A stretch of 64,000 nucleotides of DNA. It comes from Bacillus weihaiensis (lineage in GTDB: Bacteria > Bacillota > Bacilli > Bacillales > Bacillaceae). The translations under genes were made by a program, and so were the position numbers. A model generated the notes under the pieces. It made no database searches. It had not been told where the DNA came from and saw only the letters and a program-made list of their open reading frames with translations. Location: positions 186,001 to 250,000 of the forward strand of contig NZ_CP016020.1 in NCBI RefSeq assembly GCF_001889165.1, in the 5' to 3' direction. Positions 32,899 to 40,366 of this stretch are shown one piece after another. Each line of letters begins with the position of its first letter. The first letter of the stretch is position 1.

Positions 32899-34340
32899 AC
32901 ATTATGATCGTGGATGACGAAATGATCGAACGAAAAGCTATGAAAAAATTCATTGAGGAAAGCTTTTCACATATAAGAGTGATAGCAGAGGCGCAAAACG
33001 GAAGAATGGCGATAGAAAAAGCAAGGGAGCATAAGCCTGATGTAATGATCATGGATATTCATATGCCTGGAATTAATGGCTTGGATGCGATTGAGCTAAT
33101 TAAGAAGGAGCTGCCACAAACAAAGTTCATCATGGTCTCTGCCTATGATTCTTTTGAATATGCCAAGAGTGCCATGAAGTTCGGTGTAAAGGAATATATT
33201 TTAAAGCCCAGTCAAAAACAAGAAACCTTAGAGGCACTTATCCGAGTAGAAAAGGAAATACAGGCTGAAAAGGTACATGTCGTTGAAACACAAAACTTAG
33301 CGAACCAACAGGTTATTTCGGCGATTATTCAAAATGAAATAACAGCTGAAACAAAACGCCATTTCAAAAGCGAAGGAATGAGTTTTTTCTATATGATTCA
33401 GTCACAGGGATCTCATCAGAATTTACTAGATATCCTTCATGAGAAGGTAAAGCTACCATTTATAACAAAAGAAGTGGGAAATAAGCTAGCAGTCCTTGTA
33501 CATTCTGAGAAAAAAACGACACATCATGCGAAAGCAGAAGCCTTAACAATGGCTCGTTCTCTTACACAGTTCTTTCATGAGAAAACGAGTATTGGCATAG
33601 GCTTACCTTATTTAGAGGTGACGAAGCTACCAATCTCGTATCAGCAGGCATTGTTAGCAGCCACGCAGCTAGAGAAGGAGGCAAATGTCCGCTATGGGTT
33701 CGCGGATTCCGAGGAAAGAAGGGAACAGGATACGATAAGGAAGCTAGAGCAGTCGCTTTTAAATGAGATTATGGCAGGGAGAGTAGAGCAGGCGAATGAT
33801 TATTATATGCTAATTGAAGAACACTGTAGCCTTGAAAGCTCTGAAGCTGCGACTCTTACAAGGCTAAGAGAGCTAGCCCTCCGTATGAAGCAGGCTGTTG
33901 TCACAGAACGAGGATCAACAGAGGCTGTACCTCCTGGAGATCTCGATACTACCCATGATATGCGTCTTTTTATAAAAAAGTTATGTGAGTGCATGATTCT
34001 TCATAAGGCTAAACATGATGCAATTACACTAGCGAAAGTGTATATCAAAAGGCATTACAAAGAGTCGTTAAGTCTTGAGGAGGTTGCGGCATATGTGGAT
34101 TTAACTCCAACTTACTTTACGAAGCTTTTTAAAGAGGAAACGAGGCAAACATTTATTGAGTATGTAACAGAAGCTCGAATTGAAAAAGCAAAGCATTTAC
34201 TGTTGCAAACAAAGGATAGCTTAAAGGAAATTGCCTTTGAGGTTGGCTATAAGGATCCAAATTATTTTAGTCGTGTGTTTAAAAAAATGGTTAATATGTC
34301 ACCAAAACAGTTTAGGTCTACAACCTCCACCACAAAATAA
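32895..34340 (+). CDS. YesN-type response regulator (REC-AraC)
   Basis: This 481-residue regulator has an N-terminal receiver with Asp54 in VMIMDIHMPG and Lys in YILKPSQ. A middle linker of about 240 residues follows. The C-terminal AraC domain has two helix-turn-helix motifs (LSLEEVAAYVDLTPTYFTKLFKEE and SLKEIAFEVGYKDPNYFSRVFKKM). The start is a TTG whose TTGA overlaps the kinase stop, with AAGGAGG upstream. It probably activates the ABC transporter genes that follow. Confidence 0.92.
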   Translation: MNIMIVDDEMIERKAMKKFIEESFSHIRVIAEAQNGRMAIEKAREHKPDVMIMDIHMPGINGLDAIELIKKELPQTKFIMVSAYDSFEYAKSAMKFGVKEYILKPSQKQETLEALIRVEKEIQAEKVHVVETQNLANQQVISAIIQNEITAETKRHFKSEGMSFFYMIQSQGSHQNLLDILHEKVKLPFITKEVGNKLAVLVHSEKKTTHHAKAEALTMARSLTQFFHEKTSIGIGLPYLEVTKLPISYQQALLAATQLEKEANVRYGFADSEERREQDTIRKLEQSLLNEIMAGRVEQANDYYMLIEEHCSLESSEAATLTRLRELALRMKQAVVTERGSTEAVPPGDLDTTHDMRLFIKKLCECMILHKAKHDAITLAKVYIKRHYKESLSLEEVAAYVDLTPTYFTKLFKEETRQTFIEYVTEARIEKAKHLLLQTKDSLKEIAFEVGYKDPNYFSRVFKKMVNMSPKQFRSTTSTTK

Positions 34341-34370
34341 TACAGAAAACAATAAAATAATGCAGAAGAA

Positions 34371-34396
34371 TGGAAGGGTTACTCCTTCTTTTTTCT
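34371..34396 (+). terminator. Weak terminator between the regulator and the ABC operon
   Basis: GGAAGG and CCTTC pair around GTTACT and are followed by TTTTTT. The stem is short. Confidence 0.55.
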
Positions 34397-34409
34397 TATA
34401 TACTCATTA

Positions 34410-34424
34410 TTGTAAGCGTTACCA
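34410..34424 (+). promoter_or_regulatory. cre box (CcpA site) of the sugar ABC operon
   Basis: TTGTAAGCGTTACCA matches all defined positions of WTGNAANCGNWNNCW. It lies 21 bases before the start codon and just after a TATACT -10-like hexamer (34399-34404), a position typical of repression. Confidence 0.85.
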
Positions 34425-34445
34425 AAAAACAAGGGGGATAAATCA

Positions 34446-35741
34446 ATGAAAAAGGGTTTTCTAGTATCTTTATTTCTTGTTTTTACTTTAATTGTTTCAG
34501 CTTGTAGCTCGAATACAAGCACTAACGAAGGGGGAGAGAAGACGAGCGAAGGTGGCGGTGACAAAACAGCTGCACTGGATATTTTTAGCTGGTGGACTGG
34601 TGCGGGGGAAGAGGATGGATTAAAAGCTCTTATTGCATTATTCGAGGAAAAGCACCCAGAGATCCCGATTGAAAATGCAGCAGTAGCAGGTGGTGCAGGG
34701 ACGAATGCAAAGGCGGTGTTGGCTAGTCGTATGCAAGGAGACGATCCTCCGGCTACATTCCAGGTACATGGTGGAGCTGAGCTGAATGAAGGCTGGGTAG
34801 CTGCTGGAAAAATGGAAACATTAAACGATTTTTATGAAGCAGAAGGCTTACTTGATAAATTTCCACAGGACTTAATCGACATGGTTAGTAAGGATGGAAA
34901 CATTTACTCTGTACCTGTTAATATTCACCGAGGAAATGTGCTTTGGTACAACAAAAAGGTATTTGAGGAAAATGGGGTAGAGGCACCAACAACCTTTGAT
35001 GAATTTTTTGAAGTAGCGGATGTCTTAAAGGAAAAAGGCATTACACCTTTAGCACTTGGTGATAAAGAGCCGTGGACTGCATCTCATCTATACGAAACGG
35101 TTTTACTAGGTGTGTTAGGAGCAGAGGATTATGGAAAACTGTGGACAGGTGAAGTAGCATTCGATGATCCCAAAGTAGTAGAAGCAGCAGAAACGTTCAA
35201 GAAAATGCTTTCCTATATCAATGACGATCATTCTTCACGCAACTGGCAGGATGCAACACAGCTAGTGGCAAATGGAGAAGCGGCTATGAATATCATGGGA
35301 GATTGGGCAAAGGGATACTTAGTGAACGACCTGAAGCTAAAAGTGAACGAAGACTTTGGCTATATCGCAACACCAGGTACTGACGGACAATTCATGGTCA
35401 TCACAGATACATTTGGCTTGCCAAAGGGGGTAGACAATCCAGAGGGTGTAAAGCAATTCTTAAGCGTATTAGCTTCTGTTGAAGGGCAGGATGCCTTCAA
35501 TCCGCTAAAAGGATCTATCCCAGCACGTGTAGACTCCGATGTATCAAAATATGACCAATATGGTCAAGACACAATCGAAGAATTCAAGTCTGCAGAGCTC
35601 GCGGCAAGTCTAGCGCACGGCTCAGCAGCACCAGAAGGCTTCGTCACTAAAGTGAACCAAAACATCAACATCTTCGTCACCCAACAAGACGTAGACCAAT
35701 TCACAGAATCCCTAACATCAGCAGCATCCGAACTAAACTAA
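34446..35741 (+). CDS. Sugar ABC transporter substrate-binding lipoprotein
   Basis: This 431-residue family-1 solute-binding protein is a lipoprotein: MKKGFLVSLFLVFTLIVSAC with the lipobox Cys20. A Gly/Ser/Lys-rich linker follows, then the mature domain (LDIFSWWTGAGEEDGLKALIALFEEKHPEIPIENAAVAGG). It contains NWQDATQLVANGEAAMNIMGDWAKGYL, typical of oligosaccharide receptors. It captures sugar at the membrane face for the two permeases downstream. AACAAGGGGGAT precedes the ATG. A terminator-like stem and a REP element separate it from the permease genes, which should raise its mRNA level above theirs. Confidence 0.9.
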   Translation: MKKGFLVSLFLVFTLIVSACSSNTSTNEGGEKTSEGGGDKTAALDIFSWWTGAGEEDGLKALIALFEEKHPEIPIENAAVAGGAGTNAKAVLASRMQGDDPPATFQVHGGAELNEGWVAAGKMETLNDFYEAEGLLDKFPQDLIDMVSKDGNIYSVPVNIHRGNVLWYNKKVFEENGVEAPTTFDEFFEVADVLKEKGITPLALGDKEPWTASHLYETVLLGVLGAEDYGKLWTGEVAFDDPKVVEAAETFKKMLSYINDDHSSRNWQDATQLVANGEAAMNIMGDWAKGYLVNDLKLKVNEDFGYIATPGTDGQFMVITDTFGLPKGVDNPEGVKQFLSVLASVEGQDAFNPLKGSIPARVDSDVSKYDQYGQDTIEEFKSAELAASLAHGSAAPEGFVTKVNQNINIFVTQQDVDQFTESLTSAASELN

Positions 35742-35744
35742 CCA

Positions 35745-35774
35745 CCCAAACAAGGGGGTATCCCCTTGTTTGGG
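35745..35774 (+). terminator. 13-bp stem after the binding-protein gene
   Basis: CCCAAACAAGGGG pairs perfectly with CCCCTTGTTTGGG around GTAT. It has no T-run, and its 3' side runs into the REP unit at 35772. It is probably a 3' mRNA stabiliser or partial terminator. Confidence 0.75.
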
Positions 35775-35814
35775 GCCAGTCCCCCACCGCTTTAAAGCGC
35801 TGGGGACTGGCCCC
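35772..35814 (+). repeat. REP-like palindrome, unit A copy 3, inside the ABC operon
   Basis: 43 nt: GGGGCCAGTCCCCCACCGC, TTTAAA, then GCGCTGGGGACTGGCCCC. Relative to other copies GGTGCC became GGGGCC while GGCACC became GGCCCC, so pairing is kept by a compensatory change. No unit B follows. Confidence 0.85.
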
Positions 35815-35837
35815 AGATTAAAGGAGGAGGTTCCAAC

Positions 35838-36827
35838 ATGCAAGCATCAAAAGCAACAAATGTACCGAGTCAACAACAGCAGGATGTAACGCCTGCTATG
35901 ATGATAGCACCGAAAAAACGCAAGCTCTCGAAGGACCACCTATTGGCCATCGCATTTCTCATGCCATCATTTCTGCTTATCTTAGTGTTTGTCTACGGCT
36001 TCATCGGCTGGACTGGATATGTCTCTGTTAGCAACTGGAACACACTTGTTCCTGACTTTTCATTCGTAGGCTTAAAAAACTATCTCTATTTATTCCAAGA
36101 CTTTCGTTTCCAGGCGGATCTTCGAAACACCCTGTTCTTTACCGTCTTATTTATCGGTTTTGTCATCTTAAGTGGAATGGGTCTTGCTATCTTACTCGAT
36201 CAAAAAATCAAAGCAGAACCCGTTTTCCGAAACTTATTCTTCTTTCCAATGGCTTTATCCTTCGTCGTCACGGGGGTTGTATGGCAATGGCTACTAAACC
36301 CATCAACAGGTGTGAACTTATTCCTAGCGAAGCTAGGTCTGGATTCTAAATGGTATACAGATACAACGATACTAGGAGGACTTCAATGGGGGAAAATTGA
36401 ATTCGGCATTCCGGTAGCTCTTCTTGCTGTCGTCATAGCAGCAGTTTGGCAAATGACAGGCTTCTCATTAGCTATGTATTTAGCGGGTCTACGTGGAATT
36501 CCTGATGAAGTAAGAGAGGCGGCTCGCATGGACGGGGCATCGGAATGGATGATTTATCGAAAAATTATTCTCCCCTTATTACGACCAATCACAGTAAGTG
36601 TGATTATCATCATGGCCCATATTTCCTTAAAAATCTTTGACTTAATTTATGCCATGACAGGACCAGGAGCAAACTTTGTCACAGATGTCCCTGGTGTGTA
36701 TATGTTCGAAACGACATTTCGAGGCAATTACTACGCGAACGGGGCAGCAATTGCCATCATCATGCTTGTATCAGTAGCAATCTTCATCGTTCCCTATTTA
36801 ATCAGTAGCAGAAAGGCGGAGGCATAA
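35838..36827 (+). CDS. Sugar ABC transporter permease 1 (MalF-like)
   Basis: This 329-residue inner permease has six core helices after a ~40-residue cytosolic N-terminus. The EAA loop REAARMDGASEWMIYRKIILPLL docks the ATPase. It starts 23 bases after the REP element with AAAGGAGGAGG upstream. The next permease gene begins one base after its stop. No ATP-binding gene is present in the operon, so a shared MsmX-type ATPase encoded elsewhere is likely (established for B. subtilis sugar importers). Confidence 0.92.
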   Translation: MQASKATNVPSQQQQDVTPAMMIAPKKRKLSKDHLLAIAFLMPSFLLILVFVYGFIGWTGYVSVSNWNTLVPDFSFVGLKNYLYLFQDFRFQADLRNTLFFTVLFIGFVILSGMGLAILLDQKIKAEPVFRNLFFFPMALSFVVTGVVWQWLLNPSTGVNLFLAKLGLDSKWYTDTTILGGLQWGKIEFGIPVALLAVVIAAVWQMTGFSLAMYLAGLRGIPDEVREAARMDGASEWMIYRKIILPLLRPITVSVIIIMAHISLKIFDLIYAMTGPGANFVTDVPGVYMFETTFRGNYYANGAAIAIIMLVSVAIFIVPYLISSRKAEA

Positions 36828-36828
36828 C

Positions 36829-37650
36829 ATGGTGTTACAACGAATGAGCAAACCAGTCATCTATCTTATCTTAATAGCCATGAGTTTATTCTTCCTCATG
36901 CCTGTATACGTTATGGTAATAACAAGCTTAAAATCGTTCGATGAAGTTACACTTGCAACAATGTGGCAGCTACCAAGCTCGATTAACTTAAGTGGCTACT
37001 CAGAAGCCTTCTCAAAACTAGCACCGAATCTCATAAACTCGTTTTATTTAGTCATCCCTGCAACGTTGTTTTCCGCTTTACTAGGAGCCATGAATGGCTA
37101 TGTTCTAGCAAAATGGAAGTTCAAAGGAGCAGATATCCTATTTACATTCATCCTATTTGGGATGTTTATCCCGTATCAAAGTATATTAATTCCATTAATC
37201 CAATTTCTACGTGAAGTGGGCCTATACAACTCAATCCCAGGTCTTGTCTTTGTGCATGTTGTCTACGGTCTCCCAATCACAACCTTAATGTTCCGTAACT
37301 TTTACGCAAACATCCCAGATGAAATGATTGAATCAGCTCAAATTGATGGGGCAGGCTTCTTAGGAATCTTCCGGCACATCATGATGCCACTTTCGATCAC
37401 GAGCTTTGTAGTCGTGGCGATCTGGCAGTTCACAAACATATGGAATGAATTCCTATTTGCTGTCACCATTACTACATCCGATCAACAACCAATCATGGTT
37501 GCCTTACAAAACCTATCCGGAAGCCAAATCGTCCACTGGAATGTCCAAATGGCCGGAGCGCTCCTAGCCGCACTCCCAACACTACTCGTCTACATCCTCC
37601 TAGGCAAATACTTTGTGAAGGGGCTACTGGCAGGCTCAGTAAAAGGGTAG
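36829..37650 (+). CDS. Sugar ABC transporter permease 2 (MalG-like)
   Basis: This 273-residue second permease has six helices and the EAA loop IESAQIDGAGFLGIFRHIMMPLS, then NIWNEFLFAVTITTSDQQPIMVALQNLSG, typical of the MalG/LacG class. It is the last gene of the ABC operon; a REP unit begins eight bases after its stop and may act as the 3' end structure of the transcript. Confidence 0.92.
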   Translation: MVLQRMSKPVIYLILIAMSLFFLMPVYVMVITSLKSFDEVTLATMWQLPSSINLSGYSEAFSKLAPNLINSFYLVIPATLFSALLGAMNGYVLAKWKFKGADILFTFILFGMFIPYQSILIPLIQFLREVGLYNSIPGLVFVHVVYGLPITTLMFRNFYANIPDEMIESAQIDGAGFLGIFRHIMMPLSITSFVVVAIWQFTNIWNEFLFAVTITTSDQQPIMVALQNLSGSQIVHWNVQMAGALLAALPTLLVYILLGKYFVKGLLAGSVKG

Positions 37651-37657
37651 GAGGGGT

Positions 37658-37701
37658 GGTGCCAGTCCCCCAACGCTTTAACGCGCTGGGGGACTGGCAC
37701 C
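37658..37701 (+). repeat. REP-like palindrome, unit A copy 4 (left of RAYT)
   Basis: 44 nt, GGTGCCAGTCCCCCAACGC - TTTAAC - GCGCTGGGGGACTGGCACC, with two centre changes relative to copy 1. Confidence 0.9.
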
Positions 37702-37791
37702 TGAGCATGTGTAACCTTTCGGTTTTCTTTACCTATAACTTAGAGTGTACAAGTGTATTAGCTATCAAAATAATACTAGAAGAAATGGCTT

Positions 37792-37822
37792 CAACCTATT
37801 AACGTAGTGGGGGTCAGGCACC
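37792..37822 (+). repeat. REP-like unit B copy 3 (left of RAYT)
   Basis: CAACCTATTAACGTAG followed by TGGGGGTCAGGCACC, 90 bases after the unit A palindrome. Confidence 0.8.
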
Positions 37823-37957
37823 CGCCACACACCGACCCACCCGACAAATAAAAACTCGATAAAACTAACAAATAATTTAAAGGATTTCCTCTAACGCTGT
37901 CGAATAATATCCCCGAACATAAAATCTAAATCAATCGAAAGGCGTGACACCTCACAC

Positions 37958-38491
37958 ATGTCAAGAAAACCAAGAATATGGTACCCCGGAGCAACCTACC
38001 ACATTTATAAAAGAGGAAATCGTCGAAGTGATCTCTTCCACGACAATTCAGACAGATATAAATACTTCAATCTCCTCGCTGACACCAAACAAAGATACCC
38101 TTTCACCCTTCATAGCTACTGCTTAATGACAAACCACATTCATCTCTTACTTCAAACGGATCAACACAACATCGGCCTCATCATGCAGGATCTCAACTTT
38201 CGCTACGCCATCTACTTCAATAAAAAATATTCCCTTGAAGGTCATGTGTTTCAAAATAGATACGGTTCTTCTCTCATCACCAGCGATGCTAAGTTTCTAA
38301 ATATAGGGAAGTATATTCACCTAAACCCATCCGAAGCAAAAATGGTCAAAAAACCAGAAAACTTTAAATGGAGTAGCTATCACTACTACGTAACAAATAC
38401 ACCTAACCAACTGATAACAAAAGAAAAAACACTCTCATATTTTCCAGCTCCTCAAATAGAAAACTTTCGAAGGTTTACGATGGAACCATAA
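37958..38491 (+). CDS. REP-associated tyrosine transposase (RAYT, Y1 family)
   Basis: This 177-residue member of the IS200/IS605-like Y1 transposase superfamily starts MSRKPRIWYPGATYHIYKRGNRR, typical of RAYTs. The HUH motif is HIH in SYCLMTNHIHLLLQ. The catalytic Tyr candidate lies in the helix FRYAIYFNKKYSLEGHVFQNRYGS, followed by the conserved YIHLNP and WSSYHYY. All key residues appear intact, so it may be active. RAYTs are single-copy, non-selfish genes thought to process REP hairpins as single strands; the flanking palindromes fit this. The ribosome site is weak. Confidence 0.9.
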   Translation: MSRKPRIWYPGATYHIYKRGNRRSDLFHDNSDRYKYFNLLADTKQRYPFTLHSYCLMTNHIHLLLQTDQHNIGLIMQDLNFRYAIYFNKKYSLEGHVFQNRYGSSLITSDAKFLNIGKYIHLNPSEAKMVKKPENFKWSSYHYYVTNTPNQLITKEKTLSYFPAPQIENFRRFTMEP

Positions 38492-38502
38492 AAGGCAAAA
38501 AA

Positions 38503-38546
38503 GGTGCCAGTCCCTCAGCGCTTTAACGCACCGGGGGACTGGCACC
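38503..38546 (+). repeat. REP-like palindrome, unit A copy 5 (right of RAYT)
   Basis: 44 nt beginning 11 bases past the RAYT stop; outer arms are intact, the inner arms differ at several positions from copy 1. Confidence 0.88.
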
Positions 38547-38572
38547 TCTCTACCTCTCTCTAACCTAAAAAC

Positions 38573-38605
38573 TTTATCCTATTAACGTAGTGGGGGCCAG
38601 GCACC
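38573..38605 (+). repeat. REP-like unit B copy 4 (right of RAYT)
   Basis: TTTATCCTATTAACG plus TAGTGGGGGCCAGGCACC, 26 bases after unit A. Confidence 0.8.
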
Positions 38606-38645
38606 ATCCACCGCCAAGGCACCAACCACCACCCCAACCAAAACA

Positions 38646-38670
38646 AAAAAGCACCTCAACAAAGGCGCTT
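38646..38670 (-). terminator. Terminator of the 43-aa membrane-peptide gene (family A, copy 1)
   Basis: On the minus strand GCGCCT-TTGTTG-AGGTGC (with G-U pairing) is followed by TTTTTT, 16 bases past the stop codon. Confidence 0.7.
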
Positions 38671-38685
38671 CCTCATCAAACTCTA

Positions 38686-38817
38686 TCAATTCATCAAAAC
38701 CGTCAACAACGCAGTTAAGACCGCTGTCACCACCGGCAATGAAATATATAAGATTAATTTATTACGCTGTTTTATTCTTGCAACTTCCTCAGGTGTGATC
38801 CATTCGCGACTCGACAT
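38686..38817 (-). CDS. 43-aa single-helix membrane protein, family A copy 1, behind a c-di-GMP riboswitch
   Basis: The product starts MSSREWITPEEVARIKQR and continues NKLILYISLPVVTAVLT-ALLTVLMN: a short charged cytosolic segment and one transmembrane helix. AAAGGGAG lies eight bases before the ATG, and a c-di-GMP-I aptamer ends about 25 bases upstream, with a terminator downstream. A second copy at 42234 shares W-x-TPEE, the basic turn and the SLP(V/I) helix start, so this is a real conserved family. Function is unknown. A membrane-embedded regulator of polysaccharide export, or a toxin-like peptide, are possibilities without proof. Confidence 0.75.
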   Translation of the reverse strand: MSSREWITPEEVARIKQRNKLILYISLPVVTAVLTALLTVLMN

Positions 38818-38841
38818 CAACAATACTCCCTTTCAACTGAT

Positions 38842-38924
38842 GGTAGCTGGCTAGCTTTGCACATGCACTAGCATGAACAGAGGCCCCTATAGCTTTGCGT
38901 CATCACTTTTCAGTGATTTTGCCC
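38842..38924 (-). promoter_or_regulatory. Cyclic di-GMP-I (GEMM) riboswitch upstream of the 43-aa membrane protein
   Basis: Minus-strand order: GGGCAAAATCAC, a GAAA-type hairpin (CACTGAAAAGTG), GACGCAAAGC, GGGGCCT, a variable hairpin (ATGCTAGTGCAT), and GCTAGCCAGCTACC. These are the conserved GEMM blocks. The gene's ribosome site follows within about 15 bases, so ligand binding could directly gate translation. Confidence 0.87.
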
Positions 38925-39028
38925 TTTACTATCAGTATCGGGATTATATACGAGTTTTACATAGGACCATTGCTTCAAAGTGTTTGTGAAAATGGACCTA
39001 TTTAGACCAAATATGTACCTGTCATACT

Positions 39029-39154
39029 CTAAAATTTCTTAATCTTACGTTTCCCTATTTTGATATAAAGCTTTCTGTCTCCTTCTGAGCGAAAAAACTT
39101 AACACCAAAAAGGCTTAGGGGAGTAGAAATTTCTTTCAATTGTAATAAAGGCAT
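39029..39154 (-). CDS. 41-aa basic peptide, family B copy 1
   Basis: The product starts MPLLQLKEISTPLSLFGV and ends FFRSEGDRKLYIKIG-KRKIKKF, giving a strongly basic C-terminus and no full membrane helix. AGGAGGT lies eight bases before the ATG. It lies upstream of the c-di-GMP riboswitch on the same strand. Its own promoter region contains an inverted pair of Spo0A boxes. A second copy at 41854 shares MPLLQLKE, STPL/FTPL, FG(V/I)K and LY(I/L)K. The repeated pairing with family A argues that the two act together. No known family is recognised. Confidence 0.72.
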   Translation of the reverse strand: MPLLQLKEISTPLSLFGVKFFRSEGDRKLYIKIGKRKIKKF

Positions 39155-39230
39155 TGAAAAAACCTCCTATATACCTATATGATTACATAAATTGTATTAT
39201 AAATGGGACGAATTGTATATATAAACCTTT

Positions 39231-39276
39231 CTTTATAATTCGACAAAAAACAGAAGAAATTTGTCGAATTATAAAG
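39231..39276. promoter_or_regulatory. Perfect 17-bp inverted repeat containing two Spo0A boxes
   Basis: The arms are CTTTATAATTCGACAAA (39231-39247) and TTTGTCGAATTATAAAG (39260-39276) around 12 bases. Each arm carries the 0A-box core TGTCGAA. The site lies 77 bases upstream of the 41-aa peptide gene and about 180 bases upstream of the ROK gene. Confidence 0.78.
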
Positions 39277-39457
39277 AATAAGATATTTTAAAATAATAAT
39301 TATGAAATTTCAGTACACAAATATGAATCGCCCACCTTCCAAAATTCAACAAGAATCCTCACTTACCTTCTGCAATCAATCTCTCTAAAGTGATACACTA
39401 AACATAAATATAGAAGATAAAAATACACACAGTTAAAAGGAGGTAAAACGCAAATTG

Positions 39458-40366
39458 ATGTACACAATCGGAATTGACTTAGGTGGAACAAACCTTCGAA
39501 TTGGATTTTTCAATGAACAGGGTGAGCTTTTAGAGGAACAAAGTCGTCCAACAGAAAGTGAAAAGGGGCCAAATCACACTATCTCAATCATGGCCAACGA
39601 AATCAACAAACTGAAAGAAAAGCACTCCAGCTCCAACTCCATTATTCAATCAGTCGGAATTGGGGCACCAGGTCCACTTAATCCACAGAAAGGAATCATT
39701 ATCGAGCCACCGAATTTGCCGGGATGGGTAAACATTCCACTCGTCTCCCTACTTGAAGAAAAAACAAACCTACCAGTAAAACTAGAAAATGACGCAAATG
39801 CAGCAGCTCTCGCAGAAGCAACGTTAGGTGCGGGCAAAGGAGCAAGGAGTGTCTATTTCCTCACGATCAGCACAGGAATTGGTGGAGGCTATGTTCTTAA
39901 TGGTGAACTTGTATCAGGTGCACAAGGTAGCTGTGGAGAAATCGGCAATATGATTGTTGATCCAAGTCCTGATGCCTATCAAGGTCCTGGTCTCAATAAA
40001 GGTGCCCTAGAAGGTCTAGCGAGTGGTACAGCAATTGGTCGAATCGGCAAGGAGCGTTTTGGTGTGGAAACCGGGGCACAAGGAGTGGTTGAGCAAGCAG
40101 CTAGTGGGAACAAAGAAGCCCAGCAAATACTAACGGAAGCCGTAAACTACTTAGCCATTGGCCTTGCAAATATCATTCATACAGTTAATCCAGAAATCAT
40201 CGTTCTCGGTGGAGGGGTGATGAAATCGAAGGACTACATTCTTCAACCATTAATTGAAAAAACAAAGCAATACGTCTACCCAAGTCTTCGGGATCAACTC
40301 GTGATTAAACCAGCTCATCTCGATCAAAAAGCAGGTCTAATAGGTGCAGGCTTGCTGAGAAAATAA
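39458..40366 (+). CDS. ROK-family sugar kinase
   Basis: This 302-residue kinase has the N-terminal phosphate loop GIDLGGTNLRIGF, GIGAPGPLNPQKG, the catalytic Asp in ENDANAAALAE, STGIGGGYV and the ROK segment GEIGNMIVDP. The usual CxCGxxGCxE zinc cluster is absent, so it belongs to the zinc-lacking ROK subgroup. It lacks a DNA-binding domain and is therefore a kinase (glucose or N-acylated hexose are typical) rather than a repressor. The start is ATG 39458 or the TTG three bases earlier, after AAAAGGAGGT. It may phosphorylate sugar brought in by the ABC system upstream. Confidence 0.85.
   Translation: MYTIGIDLGGTNLRIGFFNEQGELLEEQSRPTESEKGPNHTISIMANEINKLKEKHSSSNSIIQSVGIGAPGPLNPQKGIIIEPPNLPGWVNIPLVSLLEEKTNLPVKLENDANAAALAEATLGAGKGARSVYFLTISTGIGGGYVLNGELVSGAQGSCGEIGNMIVDPSPDAYQGPGLNKGALEGLASGTAIGRIGKERFGVETGAQGVVEQAASGNKEAQQILTEAVNYLAIGLANIIHTVNPEIIVLGGGVMKSKDYILQPLIEKTKQYVYPSLRDQLVIKPAHLDQKAGLIGAGLLRK

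Larger units (their letters stand above)
37658..38605 (+). mobile_element. RAYT gene bracketed by REP units (REPtron-like element)
   Basis: The Y1-type transposase gene at 37958 is flanked on each side by a unit A palindrome and a unit B, in the same order and orientation (37658/37792 left, 38503/38573 right). This is the arrangement expected of a REP-associated tyrosine transposase and its cognate repeats. Confidence 0.85.

Noticed and set aside
27956-38605. The repeated palindromes as a CRISPR array
   Set aside because: Copies are kilobases apart, perfectly palindromic, and separated by genes; they fit REP elements.
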